Shown: positions 28,659 through 38,434, counted from the first letter of the stretch. The stretch is 64,000 nt of DNA from Mediterraneibacter glycyrrhizinilyticus (GCF_016902345.1 NZ_JACJLR010000007.1:35281-99280), one strand, 5' to 3'. Numbers and translations: made by a program. The notes: generated from the sequence alone by a model not told the origin.

Positions 28659-28687
28659 AATCTTCTCCTCCCCCTTAAGACATATTG

Positions 28688-29413
28688 TTATCTGTAACCT
28701 TGAGCAGACTCATATGCCACGATTGTCTCTAGATTCGCCTTTTCCACTTCACTAAGTGACGCTTCTTCAAAATCTTCCGGGGAGATCGTACCATTGTACC
28801 AGTCTTTCGAATCAAAATAACTCTGCAGTCCGGCATCATCAAATCTTCTTCCATGTCTGGCGTAAATTTCATTGCGCGCATACCGAAGCTGATCTTCCGT
28901 CAGACCGGTCAGCTCGCTTTCCGAGATATACCTTATGTCACTGCCCACCAGAATATATGCCTCCGATACAGATCCATCCTCCGAAGAATGCATTGGCGGG
29001 TCCTCCTCTGAGGCTTCCGCCGCAGAACTATACGGTAGAGCCTCTGTTCCCTCTATGTTGTAAATATCTCCCCCCTGGCTGCTTTCAGCCGTACTCTCTG
29101 TCGCACCGTCATACATTTCTTCTCCGTATGCCGCCTCTGGGTCATTACCCGCATCATCTGCAGCCAGGGATGACACATCCGGGGAAACGGCAGTACCTGC
29201 ATAATTATATCCTCTGTTGTATCCCGTTGAATAGTAACTGAATTTTGATACGATCACCAAGAACAGGAGTACAGCCACTGCCGCTATGCCGATTGCCGTA
29301 AGGCTTTCCCTCAGAGAGCTCTCCTGCTGCTGATACAGTGGATTCTGACTCATTGCAACAGTCTGTACTTTTACCTTCTGCTCTTTCTCCTGTTTCTTCT
29401 TACCGAATGCCAT
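28688..29413 (-). CDS. Membrane protein with C-terminal YARHG domain
   Basis: This 241-residue protein begins MAFGKKKQEKEQKVKVQTVAM, followed by [11 protein letters not shown], a membrane helix (about 37-56) and an acidic Ser/Glu-rich linker. The C-terminal domain (about 160-241) contains the literal signature RNEIYARHGRRF of YARHG proteins, an extracellular domain of unknown role found on Gram-positive surface proteins. The N-terminal anchor is shared with the C-type-lectin protein. The frame is open 49 codons upstream inside the M48 gene; the chosen ATG is preceded by AGGAGG. Confidence 0.86.
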   Translation of the reverse strand: MAFGKKKQEKEQKVKVQTVAMSQNPLYQQQESSLRESLTAIGIAAVAVLLFLVIVSKFSYYSTGYNRGYNYAGTAVSPDVSSLAADDAGNDPEAAYGEEMYDGATESTAESSQGGDIYNIEGTEALPYSSAAEASEEDPPMHSSEDGSVSEAYILVGSDIRYISESELTGLTEDQLRYARNEIYARHGRRFDDAGLQSYFDSKDWYNGTISPEDFEEASLSEVEKANLETIVAYESAQGYR

Positions 29414-29424
29414 GCAAACGCCTC

Positions 29425-30771
29425 CTACTCTGTGATCCCATATGTAGCGCCGAGGCTCTGAAGATGTGCAACACGTTTTGCACTCTCCGGATGGCTGCTT
29501 GCCAGATTGGCAAACAATCCTTTCGGTTTCTCTGAAGGTAATGTTGAAAGGAGCTGGCAAAGTGCATTTCCATACCCCAGGTTAAAAGAAAACTCATCTG
29601 CCAGGAACTCATTATCACGACTGGTCTTCATGCATAACATCACGCCGATCTGCGTCCATATCCAGTTGAACGCGCGGATGAGTACAATTGTAAAGAACCT
29701 GGATACTGCCCCGATGAAATGCAGGAATACGCCTTCATCATTGTTCATAAACACAGCAATGATTCCCATGATCACTTCCATGACGATGGCTGCGATCTGG
29801 AACATAATGCAGATTCCCTCTATCACCGTATTCCCAATAGCGACTACAAGGATACGGTCCGTGTCCTTATGCGCCAGATGCCCGAATTCATGTCCGAGAG
29901 CCGCTTTGATCTCATCATCGCTCCACTGAAGAAGGCCTCTTGTAACGCAGACCGTCTTCCGTCCTGTTGCAAACGCATTGGGACACTCATCGTCATTGAT
30001 GAACAGCCTGACATCATTGGAGATCATTGGATTTCCCTTCTTCGCCTTATAGTAAACTTCCCTGAAAAGAGGTTCAAGACGGTTGATAACATCCACTTCA
30101 TCTATCTTTCTGCAGCCGTTCTGACGGCGAAGGATAAACTCTCCGATTGGTGAAATAGCAATGGAAATTGATGCAATGTAGAGCAACAGGGCCGATACGA
30201 TTCCCCACCCCACGGGCAGTCCGAAGCATCCCATTACGAATAATCCGATCAGGACCACATTGAGTACAAGGTAGATACACAGTGGAATATTGGACTTTCC
30301 TGTAAGTCTCAACAGGAAGTCAATAAAATATAAACTTCTGATTCCTGTCGGTTTCTCGGTCGGAAGTTTTCTGTAATCATATTCCTCTGTCTCTTTGGAT
30401 ACATCTACCACCTTATTGCTGTATTCAGCGGATTCCATGCCCTGAACCGGAGTCTGCTCAGCATTCTGCGGGCCATACATCTGCGGCGTCGGCGCCGGAC
30501 CTGCCATCTGCGGTTCCTGCTGTACAGTATACTGCGGCTGTGGTGTCGGCTTAGCCGTGTACTGCGGCTGCGATTCCTGCTGGGCCGTGTACTGCGACGG
30601 CTGCACTGCCTGCTGAGCTGTCTCCTGCTGCGGCTGCACTGCCTGCTGAGCCGTCTCCTGCTGCGGCTGCGGTGCTCCAGGTGCATTTCCGGGTTTCGGA
30701 ATCGCTGTTCCACAGTTCCAGCAGAAACTATCATTTGGATCTACTTCTTTTCCACATTTTCTACAAAACAT
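29425..30771 (-). CDS. Zinc-ribbon M48-family membrane metalloprotease
   Basis: This 448-residue protein starts with a zinc ribbon (C3, C6, C17, C20: FCRKCGKEV...FCWNCG). A Gln/Pro-rich repeat region (about 33-90) contains near-identical repeats of QPQQETAQQAV. Two or more membrane helices follow (about 162-206). The protease domain has the zinc motif HEFGH (294-298) and a downstream glutamate in FLADEFS. It resembles HtpX-type quality-control proteases, but the zinc ribbon and repeats are unusual additions. ATG has an AGGAGG upstream. It is 12 bp from the YARHG gene and 26 bp from the Ig-like gene. Confidence 0.85.
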   Translation of the reverse strand: MFCRKCGKEVDPNDSFCWNCGTAIPKPGNAPGAPQPQQETAQQAVQPQQETAQQAVQPSQYTAQQESQPQYTAKPTPQPQYTVQQEPQMAGPAPTPQMYGPQNAEQTPVQGMESAEYSNKVVDVSKETEEYDYRKLPTEKPTGIRSLYFIDFLLRLTGKSNIPLCIYLVLNVVLIGLFVMGCFGLPVGWGIVSALLLYIASISIAISPIGEFILRRQNGCRKIDEVDVINRLEPLFREVYYKAKKGNPMISNDVRLFINDDECPNAFATGRKTVCVTRGLLQWSDDEIKAALGHEFGHLAHKDTDRILVVAIGNTVIEGICIMFQIAAIVMEVIMGIIAVFMNNDEGVFLHFIGAVSRFFTIVLIRAFNWIWTQIGVMLCMKTSRDNEFLADEFSFNLGYGNALCQLLSTLPSEKPKGLFANLASSHPESAKRVAHLQSLGATYGITE

Positions 30772-30797
30772 CTAAATTCCTCCTCATATTGTATTAT

Positions 30798-32306
30798 TTA
30801 TGAAAAAAGCCAGCGCTTTTTCTTCCTTTGAAGGGTACTGTACACCTTCATTTCCAGAGAGTCAGCCGCACTGCCTTCCACTGCACGGCAGGTAAGGGTG
30901 CATTCTCCGATACCGATCCCGCGGATCCGGAAATTACCGGACTCTGTTGTCTCGACTACAGCCACCGTCTTATCACTCGTCCACCACTCTACTTTTTTAT
31001 TAAACGCATTGGACGGCGCAACGCTTACATTGATCGGCACTGTCTCTCCTACAAAGCATTCGACTTCATCCGCAGGAAGCTCTACCGTGTGCAGCTGCGG
31101 GCGGATTTCCAGATCCACACTGGCTTCCGCGTCTTCTCCTGCCAAAGTGATCCTGCATTTGCCGGGAGCATGGGAGACAACACTTCCGTCGCCTGCTACT
31201 GTAGCGACCGCCGGATTACTGCTGGTCCATGTCAGACGGTTCACATCGTCTGCATCCGGCGGGCTCAGAGTCACTCCGATCGTCTGCCGGTAATTCACCC
31301 CCATCACCGGCGCTGCCAGTGTCAGCTGTATCTGACGGACCGTGTGTTTATAAAACACGGTCACTTCCCTGCGCTCAAACGGAAGATTTTCTTCCTCGCG
31401 ATAAAATTCGAGGATAGTCCTTCCGGGTTTGATCCCGGAAAGGATCCCTCCGTCTGTCCTCAATACTTCTTCGTTCAGGGAGACCAGTCGGATATCCGGC
31501 AGCATTTCCCCTTCCGGTATGATGCGGTAAGATGGATAAAAGCATCTTCCGGTCTCGATCGCCGGGATCTCATCCACCGCTATGTAAGGCGTGGTCGCCT
31601 GTATGATCTCGTATTTTTCTCTCTCTTCCGGAGTGAACACTCCCGCTCTTACCGCCAGCTTTCTCACTTCATCTATGATATACGGGATATCAAAAAAGCG
31701 CTCTCTTGCCGCATCCAGGATCCGGGGGATCCTGTCTTTTTCAGCCACCCATACAAAGCTTCCTCCGATCTTCTGAAGCCCGTTTGCGGGGCCCTCCAAA
31801 AGGATGATGTGCTGTCTTCCGTCGTCGATATATTCCTCCAGATGATCTTCGCCGGCTGCCAGGATCACGAATGCATCCCGGTAGTCTGCCACGCGGTAGA
31901 ACCCTTCCTGCATCTGCTGCCCTTCATCCTGCTCTACATAGCAGGACACGCCCTGTTTCTCTCCGGCCGCCGCATCGGGATACTTATTTTTCAGTTCCTC
32001 CAGCATGGCAAGTCTTTCTTTCACCGGAGTGTTCAGCCTGAACTCTGTCGTGCCGATAGTAATGCACGCATCTGCCATCTCCGCCATGTCCTGAAAGAAC
32101 AGCTTCTCGAACTCCTCCGAGCATACGGAGAGATGAAAATCATCATTGATTTCCCTCTCCACCGCGTCAAAGAACTGATCCGCCCAGGCAAAAAAGGGCT
32201 GTTTCATAAAATTGTTCAGCTCGCTGTACGGTGATAGATGATGATGGTTCAGGGATACCATGTTCAAGTTTTTGTATGGATCTAGTTTTAAAATCACCTC
32301 ATTCAT
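30798..32306 (-). CDS. Ig-like (Big_2-type) domain protein without signal peptide
   Basis: This 502-residue protein has an unrecognised N-terminal half (about 1-225) with helices and a DAFVILAAGEDHLEEYID segment. A beta region follows, then two Ig-like domains near 335-415 and 416-495 (LTWTSSNPAVATVAGDGSVVSHAPGKCRITL is a classic Big_2 pattern). No signal peptide or membrane segment is seen, which is odd for a Big_2 protein; the C-terminus is basic (LQRKKKRWLFS). ATG follows GGGAGTGA. It lies in the operon between the coiled-coil protein and the M48 protease. Function unknown. Confidence 0.72.
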   Translation of the reverse strand: MNEVILKLDPYKNLNMVSLNHHHLSPYSELNNFMKQPFFAWADQFFDAVEREINDDFHLSVCSEEFEKLFFQDMAEMADACITIGTTEFRLNTPVKERLAMLEELKNKYPDAAAGEKQGVSCYVEQDEGQQMQEGFYRVADYRDAFVILAAGEDHLEEYIDDGRQHIILLEGPANGLQKIGGSFVWVAEKDRIPRILDAARERFFDIPYIIDEVRKLAVRAGVFTPEEREKYEIIQATTPYIAVDEIPAIETGRCFYPSYRIIPEGEMLPDIRLVSLNEEVLRTDGGILSGIKPGRTILEFYREEENLPFERREVTVFYKHTVRQIQLTLAAPVMGVNYRQTIGVTLSPPDADDVNRLTWTSSNPAVATVAGDGSVVSHAPGKCRITLAGEDAEASVDLEIRPQLHTVELPADEVECFVGETVPINVSVAPSNAFNKKVEWWTSDKTVAVVETTESGNFRIRGIGIGECTLTCRAVEGSAADSLEMKVYSTLQRKKKRWLFS

Positions 32307-32345
32307 ACTGTCACTCCCTATCCTTCTCTTTTTCTATATCTATGT

Positions 32346-35174
32346 TCATTCTGTCTTTTTCTTCAAAAGATCGTGCAGTTTGCCCAGTTTCTTTTTCGTA
32401 TCTTCAGCCGACTGCTTGATTTCAGACGCCTTCGACAGAACCTCTGATTTTACTTCCACTTTCTGTTTGTTGATCTCTCCCGACTGGTCTATGATCTTAT
32501 GAGAACCCAGCTCTGCTTTTACACTTCCTGCCGCGGTGCTGCTCTCGGCTTTCGCATGGGCGTCCAGATTCTTCAGATCCATCGCCGCTTCCGCTTTCTT
32601 TTCGCCGAATGATCCCCGGGCTTCTACTTTCAGCTCTTCTCCCATTACATTTTTAGAATAGGAGCCGCCTGCCTCTGCCGCCGTACTGAAAACCTCTGCC
32701 TTTGCCTTCATTTCTCCGGTATCGGCCTCCAGTTTCATCGACGTCTTTCCTATGGAAACATCCGCTTTGGTCTCGGAATCTTTTTCGAGTTCACCCTCCG
32801 CATTCTTTTTCATACTTACATGATCGAGCTTCGCTTCTGCCGCACTGCTCTCATATTGGGCTTTCGTTTTTAGCTTTCCGCCATCCACTTTGAGCTCTCC
32901 CCCCGCCTCGGTATGCCCGATGGTGACGCTCTTATGGGTCTCCTTCACGCCTGTATCTGTTTGCTCGACACGGCTGCTCTCCGCCTTCGCAAGATTTGTC
33001 TCCACCTTACCGCTGGCCTTGCTCTTTGTGCTGTCATAGTTCCGTTCTATATTCGAATTTAATACACTGGCTGAAAATTCTTTTTTTGACAGATTACCCT
33101 GGTCGTCAATTTTGCTGGAGGCCGACTCTACTTTCAGCCCGTCGGAAGTTTCCCTGTGACTCATCGTATTGAGCCGGTCTGAAAAGATCACGCGGTTCTC
33201 GTCCAGTCTTGACTCCCTTAAGCCTTTCTTCACGGAAAAACTTTTCTCTCCATGGTCCGTCTTTATCTCCGAAGAAAAAAGCTCTTTCTCTTCCGTACTC
33301 TTCGTCTCTGTCCTGTCATAAGTACCGTCAGGCCGGAATTTACATTCCTTATATTCCTCCGCATATCTGCTGCCCAGTTCCTCCATCTTGCTGCGAAGCT
33401 CTTCGATCTTCTCCTTCGGGACTGCCGGCCCGTCCGGTTTATCCGGTGCATAGGCTGTCTCCAGACGATCGATCGAATCTCCCAGCCGCTCCTTCAACTG
33501 TGCAAATGCATAGGCGTCCACAGCGGAAGTCTCATTACTATCCAGCTTCTCAAGGGAACTGTCCAGATATTTCTCATAATACGCAGCCTCTGCCTCGGGT
33601 CCTCCGCCGTTTGCCATAAACTCATCGGAAGCAGCAACATAGTCCCTGCCTGTCGCTTCTGCGATCTGCAGATTGTTGTCCTCCAGTTTCGTCTGTAAAT
33701 AGTCAAGACGATGACTTTCTTTTTCACATGCACGATATTCTGCGTTCAGCGCTTTCAGTTCCGGATTATTCTCCGGAGTCACATCCTCATCTTTCATATG
33801 CATGTCACGGATTTCTTCCATAATCTTATCTTTTCGCTGATCTACTTCCTGCTTTCTGGCATAAACATCGTGGATTGCCTGGGCATTCTCTCCGTAAAGC
33901 TTCTCCATCTCCTGGACCTGACTCTTCTTGTCCGGCGCATCGTACACTGCATCATCAAAACGTTCCTGAAGTTTTTCACACCTTCTCTCGATGCTCTCCA
34001 TGGATTTGACAGACTCTTTTCCACCCATGATCTGATCCAGAGATTTGCCCTCGATATTTTCTTTCTCTTCTTCAAGCTGAAGATTATTATCTTCCAGCTT
34101 GGTCTGCAGATAATCGAGACGTTGGCTGTCTTCCTCACACTTATGGTACTCTTCACTCAGCTTTTTGAGTTCTGGATTATTTTCCGGAGTCACATCTTCG
34201 TCCTTCATATGCATATCCCGGATTTCTTCCATAATCTTGTCTTTTCGCCGATCGACTTCCTGCTTCTTTTCAGAGACATCCTGAAGCGCCTCGGTATTTT
34301 CTTCATGGAGTTTTTCGATCTCCTGGACCTTGCTTTTTCTGCCGGAATCATTATACATCGTATCATCAAAGCGTTCCTGAAGGCCGCTGTATTTGTCCTC
34401 GATGTTCTCCATGGATTTTGCGGATTCTTTCTCCGTCATAGTCTCTGCATTTTCCGACACGTCTGTCCCGTCCGCATCCTCGCCTTCTTTTCGGAACTCG
34501 CCCTTATTCACCACATCAACAGGGATCTCATATCCCAATTCCTGCGCCGCCGCAACACGATGTCTTCCGTCATCCTGGAACTCATAACTGCCGTCAGGTT
34601 TCTCTTCCACTTTCACCATCTTGTCGGCATCATAATATGCGGCAACTGTATCTCTCAGTTCAGGATCCTCGCGGATTTCGTCAAGTGTCTTCCCGCTGTC
34701 CAGCTCTTTCTGGACATCTGGGATATGCTCCGCGATCCTCATATAATCTTCTTTTGTATTTCCGTGATGCTCCCAGAAATGTTCATCATCCATGCCGCGG
34801 GCATCGGTCATATCAATTTTAGATGCGTCAACGATCTCCGCATTTTCCGGAAGTTCTGACATATTATGTTTTTCCAGATCCTCGTTGTCCTTCTCGGGCT
34901 CTTCCTTCTTCTCCGGATCCTCGTTGTCCTTCTCGGGCTCTTCCTTCTTCTCCGGATCCTCGTTGTCCTTCTCGAGGTCTTCCTTATCCTTCTCGGAGTC
35001 CTCGCCTACCTCATTTTTCTTTGTCGAATCCAAATCCTGCTTGTCATCCAACTCACTTCCCCGGCGCTTTGTCTCTGCATTTTTTTTTGCCTCTTCCTGC
35101 TGGATCTCCTGCTGTCTTTCTACTTCCTGGTCTTCTTTGACCTCGTTATTTTTCTCTCCACTCTCAAGACTCAT
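32346..35174 (-). CDS. Large ParB-like / coiled-coil repeat protein
   Basis: This 942-residue hydrophilic protein has no signal peptide. Region 1-105 is highly charged and includes three near-perfect copies of EKDNEDPEKKEEP. Region 112-225 ends in DDGRHRVAAAQELGYEIPVDVV, like ParB/sulfiredoxin-fold domains that appear in some toxin systems. Two coiled-coil repeats follow (about 250-367 and 387-503) that are nearly identical around DKIMEEIRDMHMKDEDVTPE. The C-terminal third (about 640-930) is Ala/Lys/Glu-rich with degenerate repeats such as KAEAxxxxxxxxA. It could be a scaffold or substrate of the adjacent HerA-like ATPase. The ribosome site is weak (AGAGAAG). Confidence 0.7.
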   Translation of the reverse strand: MSLESGEKNNEVKEDQEVERQQEIQQEEAKKNAETKRRGSELDDKQDLDSTKKNEVGEDSEKDKEDLEKDNEDPEKKEEPEKDNEDPEKKEEPEKDNEDLEKHNMSELPENAEIVDASKIDMTDARGMDDEHFWEHHGNTKEDYMRIAEHIPDVQKELDSGKTLDEIREDPELRDTVAAYYDADKMVKVEEKPDGSYEFQDDGRHRVAAAQELGYEIPVDVVNKGEFRKEGEDADGTDVSENAETMTEKESAKSMENIEDKYSGLQERFDDTMYNDSGRKSKVQEIEKLHEENTEALQDVSEKKQEVDRRKDKIMEEIRDMHMKDEDVTPENNPELKKLSEEYHKCEEDSQRLDYLQTKLEDNNLQLEEEKENIEGKSLDQIMGGKESVKSMESIERRCEKLQERFDDAVYDAPDKKSQVQEMEKLYGENAQAIHDVYARKQEVDQRKDKIMEEIRDMHMKDEDVTPENNPELKALNAEYRACEKESHRLDYLQTKLEDNNLQIAEATGRDYVAASDEFMANGGGPEAEAAYYEKYLDSSLEKLDSNETSAVDAYAFAQLKERLGDSIDRLETAYAPDKPDGPAVPKEKIEELRSKMEELGSRYAEEYKECKFRPDGTYDRTETKSTEEKELFSSEIKTDHGEKSFSVKKGLRESRLDENRVIFSDRLNTMSHRETSDGLKVESASSKIDDQGNLSKKEFSASVLNSNIERNYDSTKSKASGKVETNLAKAESSRVEQTDTGVKETHKSVTIGHTEAGGELKVDGGKLKTKAQYESSAAEAKLDHVSMKKNAEGELEKDSETKADVSIGKTSMKLEADTGEMKAKAEVFSTAAEAGGSYSKNVMGEELKVEARGSFGEKKAEAAMDLKNLDAHAKAESSTAAGSVKAELGSHKIIDQSGEINKQKVEVKSEVLSKASEIKQSAEDTKKKLGKLHDLLKKKTE
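33690..34345. repeat. Tandem duplication encoding the two coiled-coil repeats
   Basis: Two segments about 411 bp apart share long near-identical stretches (for example TTCATATGCATrTCmCGGAT near 33796 and 34207). They encode the two coiled-coil units of the large protein. A second, shorter repeat array lies at about 34875-34985, where a 39-bp unit occurs three times. Confidence 0.75.
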
Positions 35175-35229
35175 CTTCTCTCTACGCCCCTTTCAAATCA
35201 CCTGTCAAAGTCGCAATCCGCCTTGCGTC

Positions 35230-38200
35230 CTAATACAGCAGATCATATATTGCGCCATAATCTACGATTGTCTTCTCCAATGTTTTCGCAAAAAGAAGAT
35301 ACTGGAAAAGGGCTTCTCTGACACTCTGCGGAAGTTCGATATAGCGTCCCAGCTGGTCGACAAAGCTCTCTCGCCACTCGAGGATACTGTCCCTGTCATA
35401 GTGGATTCCGTCGCTTCCTCTCTCAGATAAAATGTCTTTCTCAAGGATATCGAACAGATTCCTGCAGCTGCTCACATTCATCAGAGTCTTACAGAAGAAC
35501 TTGATGTCTCTTCCTTTCGAAAGTCTGCCGATGACTGCCTGCATACAGTTCTTCATCTCCGCTTTCTTCTCCGGGAGGACGTTCTGGCTGTCGATCAAAG
35601 CTTCCATTCTGCTGTAATCCATCTGACGCTTCTCTATGTACTGTACCGCCAGCTCACCGATCACAGCTCCCCTGAGGCGCTTCATATCCACCGGTTTCAC
35701 CATAGTAAACTTCTTCTCATATTTATTCGAAAATGCATCGATGTGAGTAAGCACTGCTTCCAGCCAGTTATTCTGCATAACGACTGCGATTCCTGTTCCA
35801 AGCTTTGCGATCTCTTTCTGCTGCTCTTCGTCAAGTCCCACAGCATTTCCAACCGCCTCGCAGTCCTTTTCTTCCGGGAGACGCATGATGATCTTTGTAT
35901 TCGTATTTTTGATCGCTGCGATGTCCACCGCTGTCGGAGACTGGTCAACGATAACAAATCCCTCTCCATAAGTACGCATCTCCGCAATACTGCTGCAGAT
36001 CATCTCCACGGATTTTCCGATCACTGTAGATCCTCCGGCGCCCTCTCCGCTTGTGCGCTTTAAGAGATTGTGAGCCTCCTCCATGACTGTGATATGTCTG
36101 AGTCCGCTGTTTGCCTCGTCTGCATTTGCCATACGGTACTCTGAAAGTTTCAGGACAAGGACGCCCATGATCAGTGACTTTGTCTCCGCTGCCCCCACAC
36201 GGCTCAGGTCTACGACTACATTTTCATCAAACAGGATGCTGTCTGGAACGTCATAGCAGTCGCAGAAAATCTGTCCGGAGATACCATTTGCCAGAGAGCT
36301 GACTCGAGTCACGAGAGCTCCTGTATAATCTCCCTGGGTATCGGATGAATATCCGGAATTCTGTATTACTTTCGGCAGGATCTCGAGAAGATCCATGAAC
36401 GTCGGATACTCCGGTTCTCCCTCATTCATATACACGGAATTCAGCAGATCCCATCCTTTTGCAATATATGCTTTCTCCACCGCGTCCTTTAAGATCGCCG
36501 GCATCGCCGCATACATCTCCCAGCAGGCATTAAAGATCTCGATCAGACGGTCCAGATGCTCCAGGACATGGATATTCGGATCAAACCGGAACGGATTGAT
36601 CTTCAGCATCTCCCCGATCCTCGGATTCGTGCTGAATACATGGATACCCGGAACTGCTCCGAATGCGTCTTTATATTCTCCCTTTGCCGGTTCAATGACC
36701 AGGAAAGGAACGTTATTTTCCATAAATTTCTCCAGCAGACAGTAGGTCGTATTGGACTTACCGGATCCTGTGGAACCGGTGATGAAACAGTGTGATGTGA
36801 AACTGTCCAGATCAAGTTTTACTGTGCTCGCCTCTGTGCGCCCCATGTGGTGCACGCGGCCAAGCCGGATCTGCCTGCGCTCCCCTCTCTTGTTCTGGAT
36901 GAAGACATTGCGTCCGAATTCAGCAATACTGCTCACCGTCAGACCGGTCACTGATTTGTGGGGGATCCCCATCATAAGCGGCAGCTCTTTTCCGCTGATG
37001 AAATTGCCCGGAGTCACCAGCTGCCCTGTAAATCCTGCCTCCGGGCGGATCGCGATCCTGGGCTGCATTCCATACTGGATATAATCCAGAACACGCTTGG
37101 TCATCCCCTCATTCTTCAGTCCCCATACATTGACAAACGAGTTCTCCACATAGGTCTCATCGCCCAACATCAGCGCTTTATATGTATTTGCCGCCACAAC
37201 CGCAGTCTGGATGTCATCTGCCACAAAGAATCCCGCACAGTCCCACACACCAAACGCCTCACACTGGTGGATTCTCTTGAGCTGCGCCTCGATCTTCTCA
37301 AGGAGGGCCTCTACCGCTTTGTTGTGATGCTCAAGGGTCAGGGTACGTGAGTCGCCTGTTGTCTCAGACTCTCCGCTCTGAGTCCCCTCAGCAGTGGTGT
37401 CCGCACTGCCGCTTGTCACTGCTGTGGACCAGGACTTTCCGGAAGAGTATCCTGTGGTGCTGCTGCTGGACGATCCCGAACTGCTGCCAAAACCGCCCCA
37501 GTTTGAACTGGATCCCCAGTTGCTTCCCTGAGTATAGGAGGAATTCGTCCCTTCATTTCCTCCATTTGTATTCGAAATACTGTTGTTGACGGAATGGGAA
37601 AAGTTTTGGAACATCCCCTTTGACACAGCCTTGCTGTAGTTTTCTCCGTATGCAAGTGTGGTCTTGGCAAAGGGAGACAGAGCGGAATACAGCTCCTCAT
37701 ATCCTCGTTTCTGTGTCTCCAGCTCGTTTTTGCTCAGCGGATGCGCGATAAATACTGCCGTATATTTTTCCCCCTGCATGGTATCTATGAATTTCTCGAT
37801 CCCCTGTACAAATTTCTCTTTGTCCTCATCTCTCGGAGACGGAACCACTGTAACCTCAGCCACGTTGCGAGGCGTATTGACAAACTGCGACTCCGTAATA
37901 TGGGACATCACCTCAGCAATCTCGGAATTCTTAAGCCCATGAAGCTCGCTTCCACTGAAATTCCCCATGAAACTCTTCTCCATGATCAGGCTTGCCGTTG
38001 CCGCGTTTTCCGCAGTGCGCACGCCGATATAGTAGGAAATCCTTTTTCCGTCGCTGTCCACGATCATGAGCGCAGTCCCTTCAATATCCTGAAGAGCACT
38101 GTAGACACTGATCAGTTTATCATTTACATTTTCTTTCTTATCATAGACAAGCTTTTTTACTTTAAAGAGGCGGAGTGCTCCGGTATTCTTCTCATATTCT

Positions 38201-38337
38201 GAGATCGGAACGATCTCCCGTTCCTGCATATTGATCAAATAGTTCTTATTAATAAAACGGTCTGCCATAACAAGGCCGTTTTCTAACAGTTTTGTCTGTT
38301 TCTGCTCCTCAGCAGAAACAATCTGCAGTTCTTCCAC
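35230..38337 (-). CDS. HerA/FtsK-superfamily ATPase with Ser/Gly-rich insert
   Basis: This 1035-residue protein has an unrecognised N-terminal domain (1-240), a long Ser/Gly/Asn-rich flexible segment (about 247-325), and a HerA-like DUF87 ATPase domain. Walker A is GSTGSGKSN (521-529), Walker B ITVMEEAHNLL (749-759), and IVDQSP...TNTKIIMRL is the sensor/arginine-finger region. HerA-family motors pump DNA or polypeptides. There is no transmembrane helix or NurA-like nuclease nearby. The start codon is GTG, preceded by GGGGAAGGCGG. It is the first gene of the operon. The client is unknown; the coiled-coil protein is its nearest neighbour. Confidence 0.82.
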   Translation of the reverse strand: MEELQIVSAEEQKQTKLLENGLVMADRFINKNYLINMQEREIVPISEYEKNTGALRLFKVKKLVYDKKENVNDKLISVYSALQDIEGTALMIVDSDGKRISYYIGVRTAENAATASLIMEKSFMGNFSGSELHGLKNSEIAEVMSHITESQFVNTPRNVAEVTVVPSPRDEDKEKFVQGIEKFIDTMQGEKYTAVFIAHPLSKNELETQKRGYEELYSALSPFAKTTLAYGENYSKAVSKGMFQNFSHSVNNSISNTNGGNEGTNSSYTQGSNWGSSSNWGGFGSSSGSSSSSTTGYSSGKSWSTAVTSGSADTTAEGTQSGESETTGDSRTLTLEHHNKAVEALLEKIEAQLKRIHQCEAFGVWDCAGFFVADDIQTAVVAANTYKALMLGDETYVENSFVNVWGLKNEGMTKRVLDYIQYGMQPRIAIRPEAGFTGQLVTPGNFISGKELPLMMGIPHKSVTGLTVSSIAEFGRNVFIQNKRGERRQIRLGRVHHMGRTEASTVKLDLDSFTSHCFITGSTGSGKSNTTYCLLEKFMENNVPFLVIEPAKGEYKDAFGAVPGIHVFSTNPRIGEMLKINPFRFDPNIHVLEHLDRLIEIFNACWEMYAAMPAILKDAVEKAYIAKGWDLLNSVYMNEGEPEYPTFMDLLEILPKVIQNSGYSSDTQGDYTGALVTRVSSLANGISGQIFCDCYDVPDSILFDENVVVDLSRVGAAETKSLIMGVLVLKLSEYRMANADEANSGLRHITVMEEAHNLLKRTSGEGAGGSTVIGKSVEMICSSIAEMRTYGEGFVIVDQSPTAVDIAAIKNTNTKIIMRLPEEKDCEAVGNAVGLDEEQQKEIAKLGTGIAVVMQNNWLEAVLTHIDAFSNKYEKKFTMVKPVDMKRLRGAVIGELAVQYIEKRQMDYSRMEALIDSQNVLPEKKAEMKNCMQAVIGRLSKGRDIKFFCKTLMNVSSCRNLFDILEKDILSERGSDGIHYDRDSILEWRESFVDQLGRYIELPQSVREALFQYLLFAKTLEKTIVDYGAIYDLLY

Positions 38338-38381
38338 TTTCTCTACCGCCTTCCCCTTATAAATGCTACTTAACCTTTTAA

Positions 38382-38410
38382 ATTTTACTGAAAAGCTTAT
38401 ATGTTTACAA
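38382..38410 (-). promoter_or_regulatory. Promoter of the seven-gene operon
   Basis: Minus-strand TTGTAA (38410-38405), 17-bp spacer, TAAAAT (38387-38382), about 45 bp before the GTG start of the ATPase gene. Confidence 0.75.
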
Positions 38411-38413
38411 GAT

Positions 38414-38434
38414 GTGGACAGGGAAGTGGACAGG
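38414..38434. promoter_or_regulatory. Direct-repeat operator GTGGACAGG x2
   Basis: The 9-base sequence GTGGACAGG occurs twice with 12-bp period, 3 bp upstream of the operon's -35. A partial third copy (CGGACAG, about 38486) lies downstream of the regulator's own -10. It is probably the binding site of the divergent HTH regulator. Confidence 0.6.

Noticed and set aside
33690..34985. Possible CRISPR-like repeats
   Set aside because: The repeats are in frame inside a coding gene, have no unique spacers, and encode coiled-coil or charged protein repeats.
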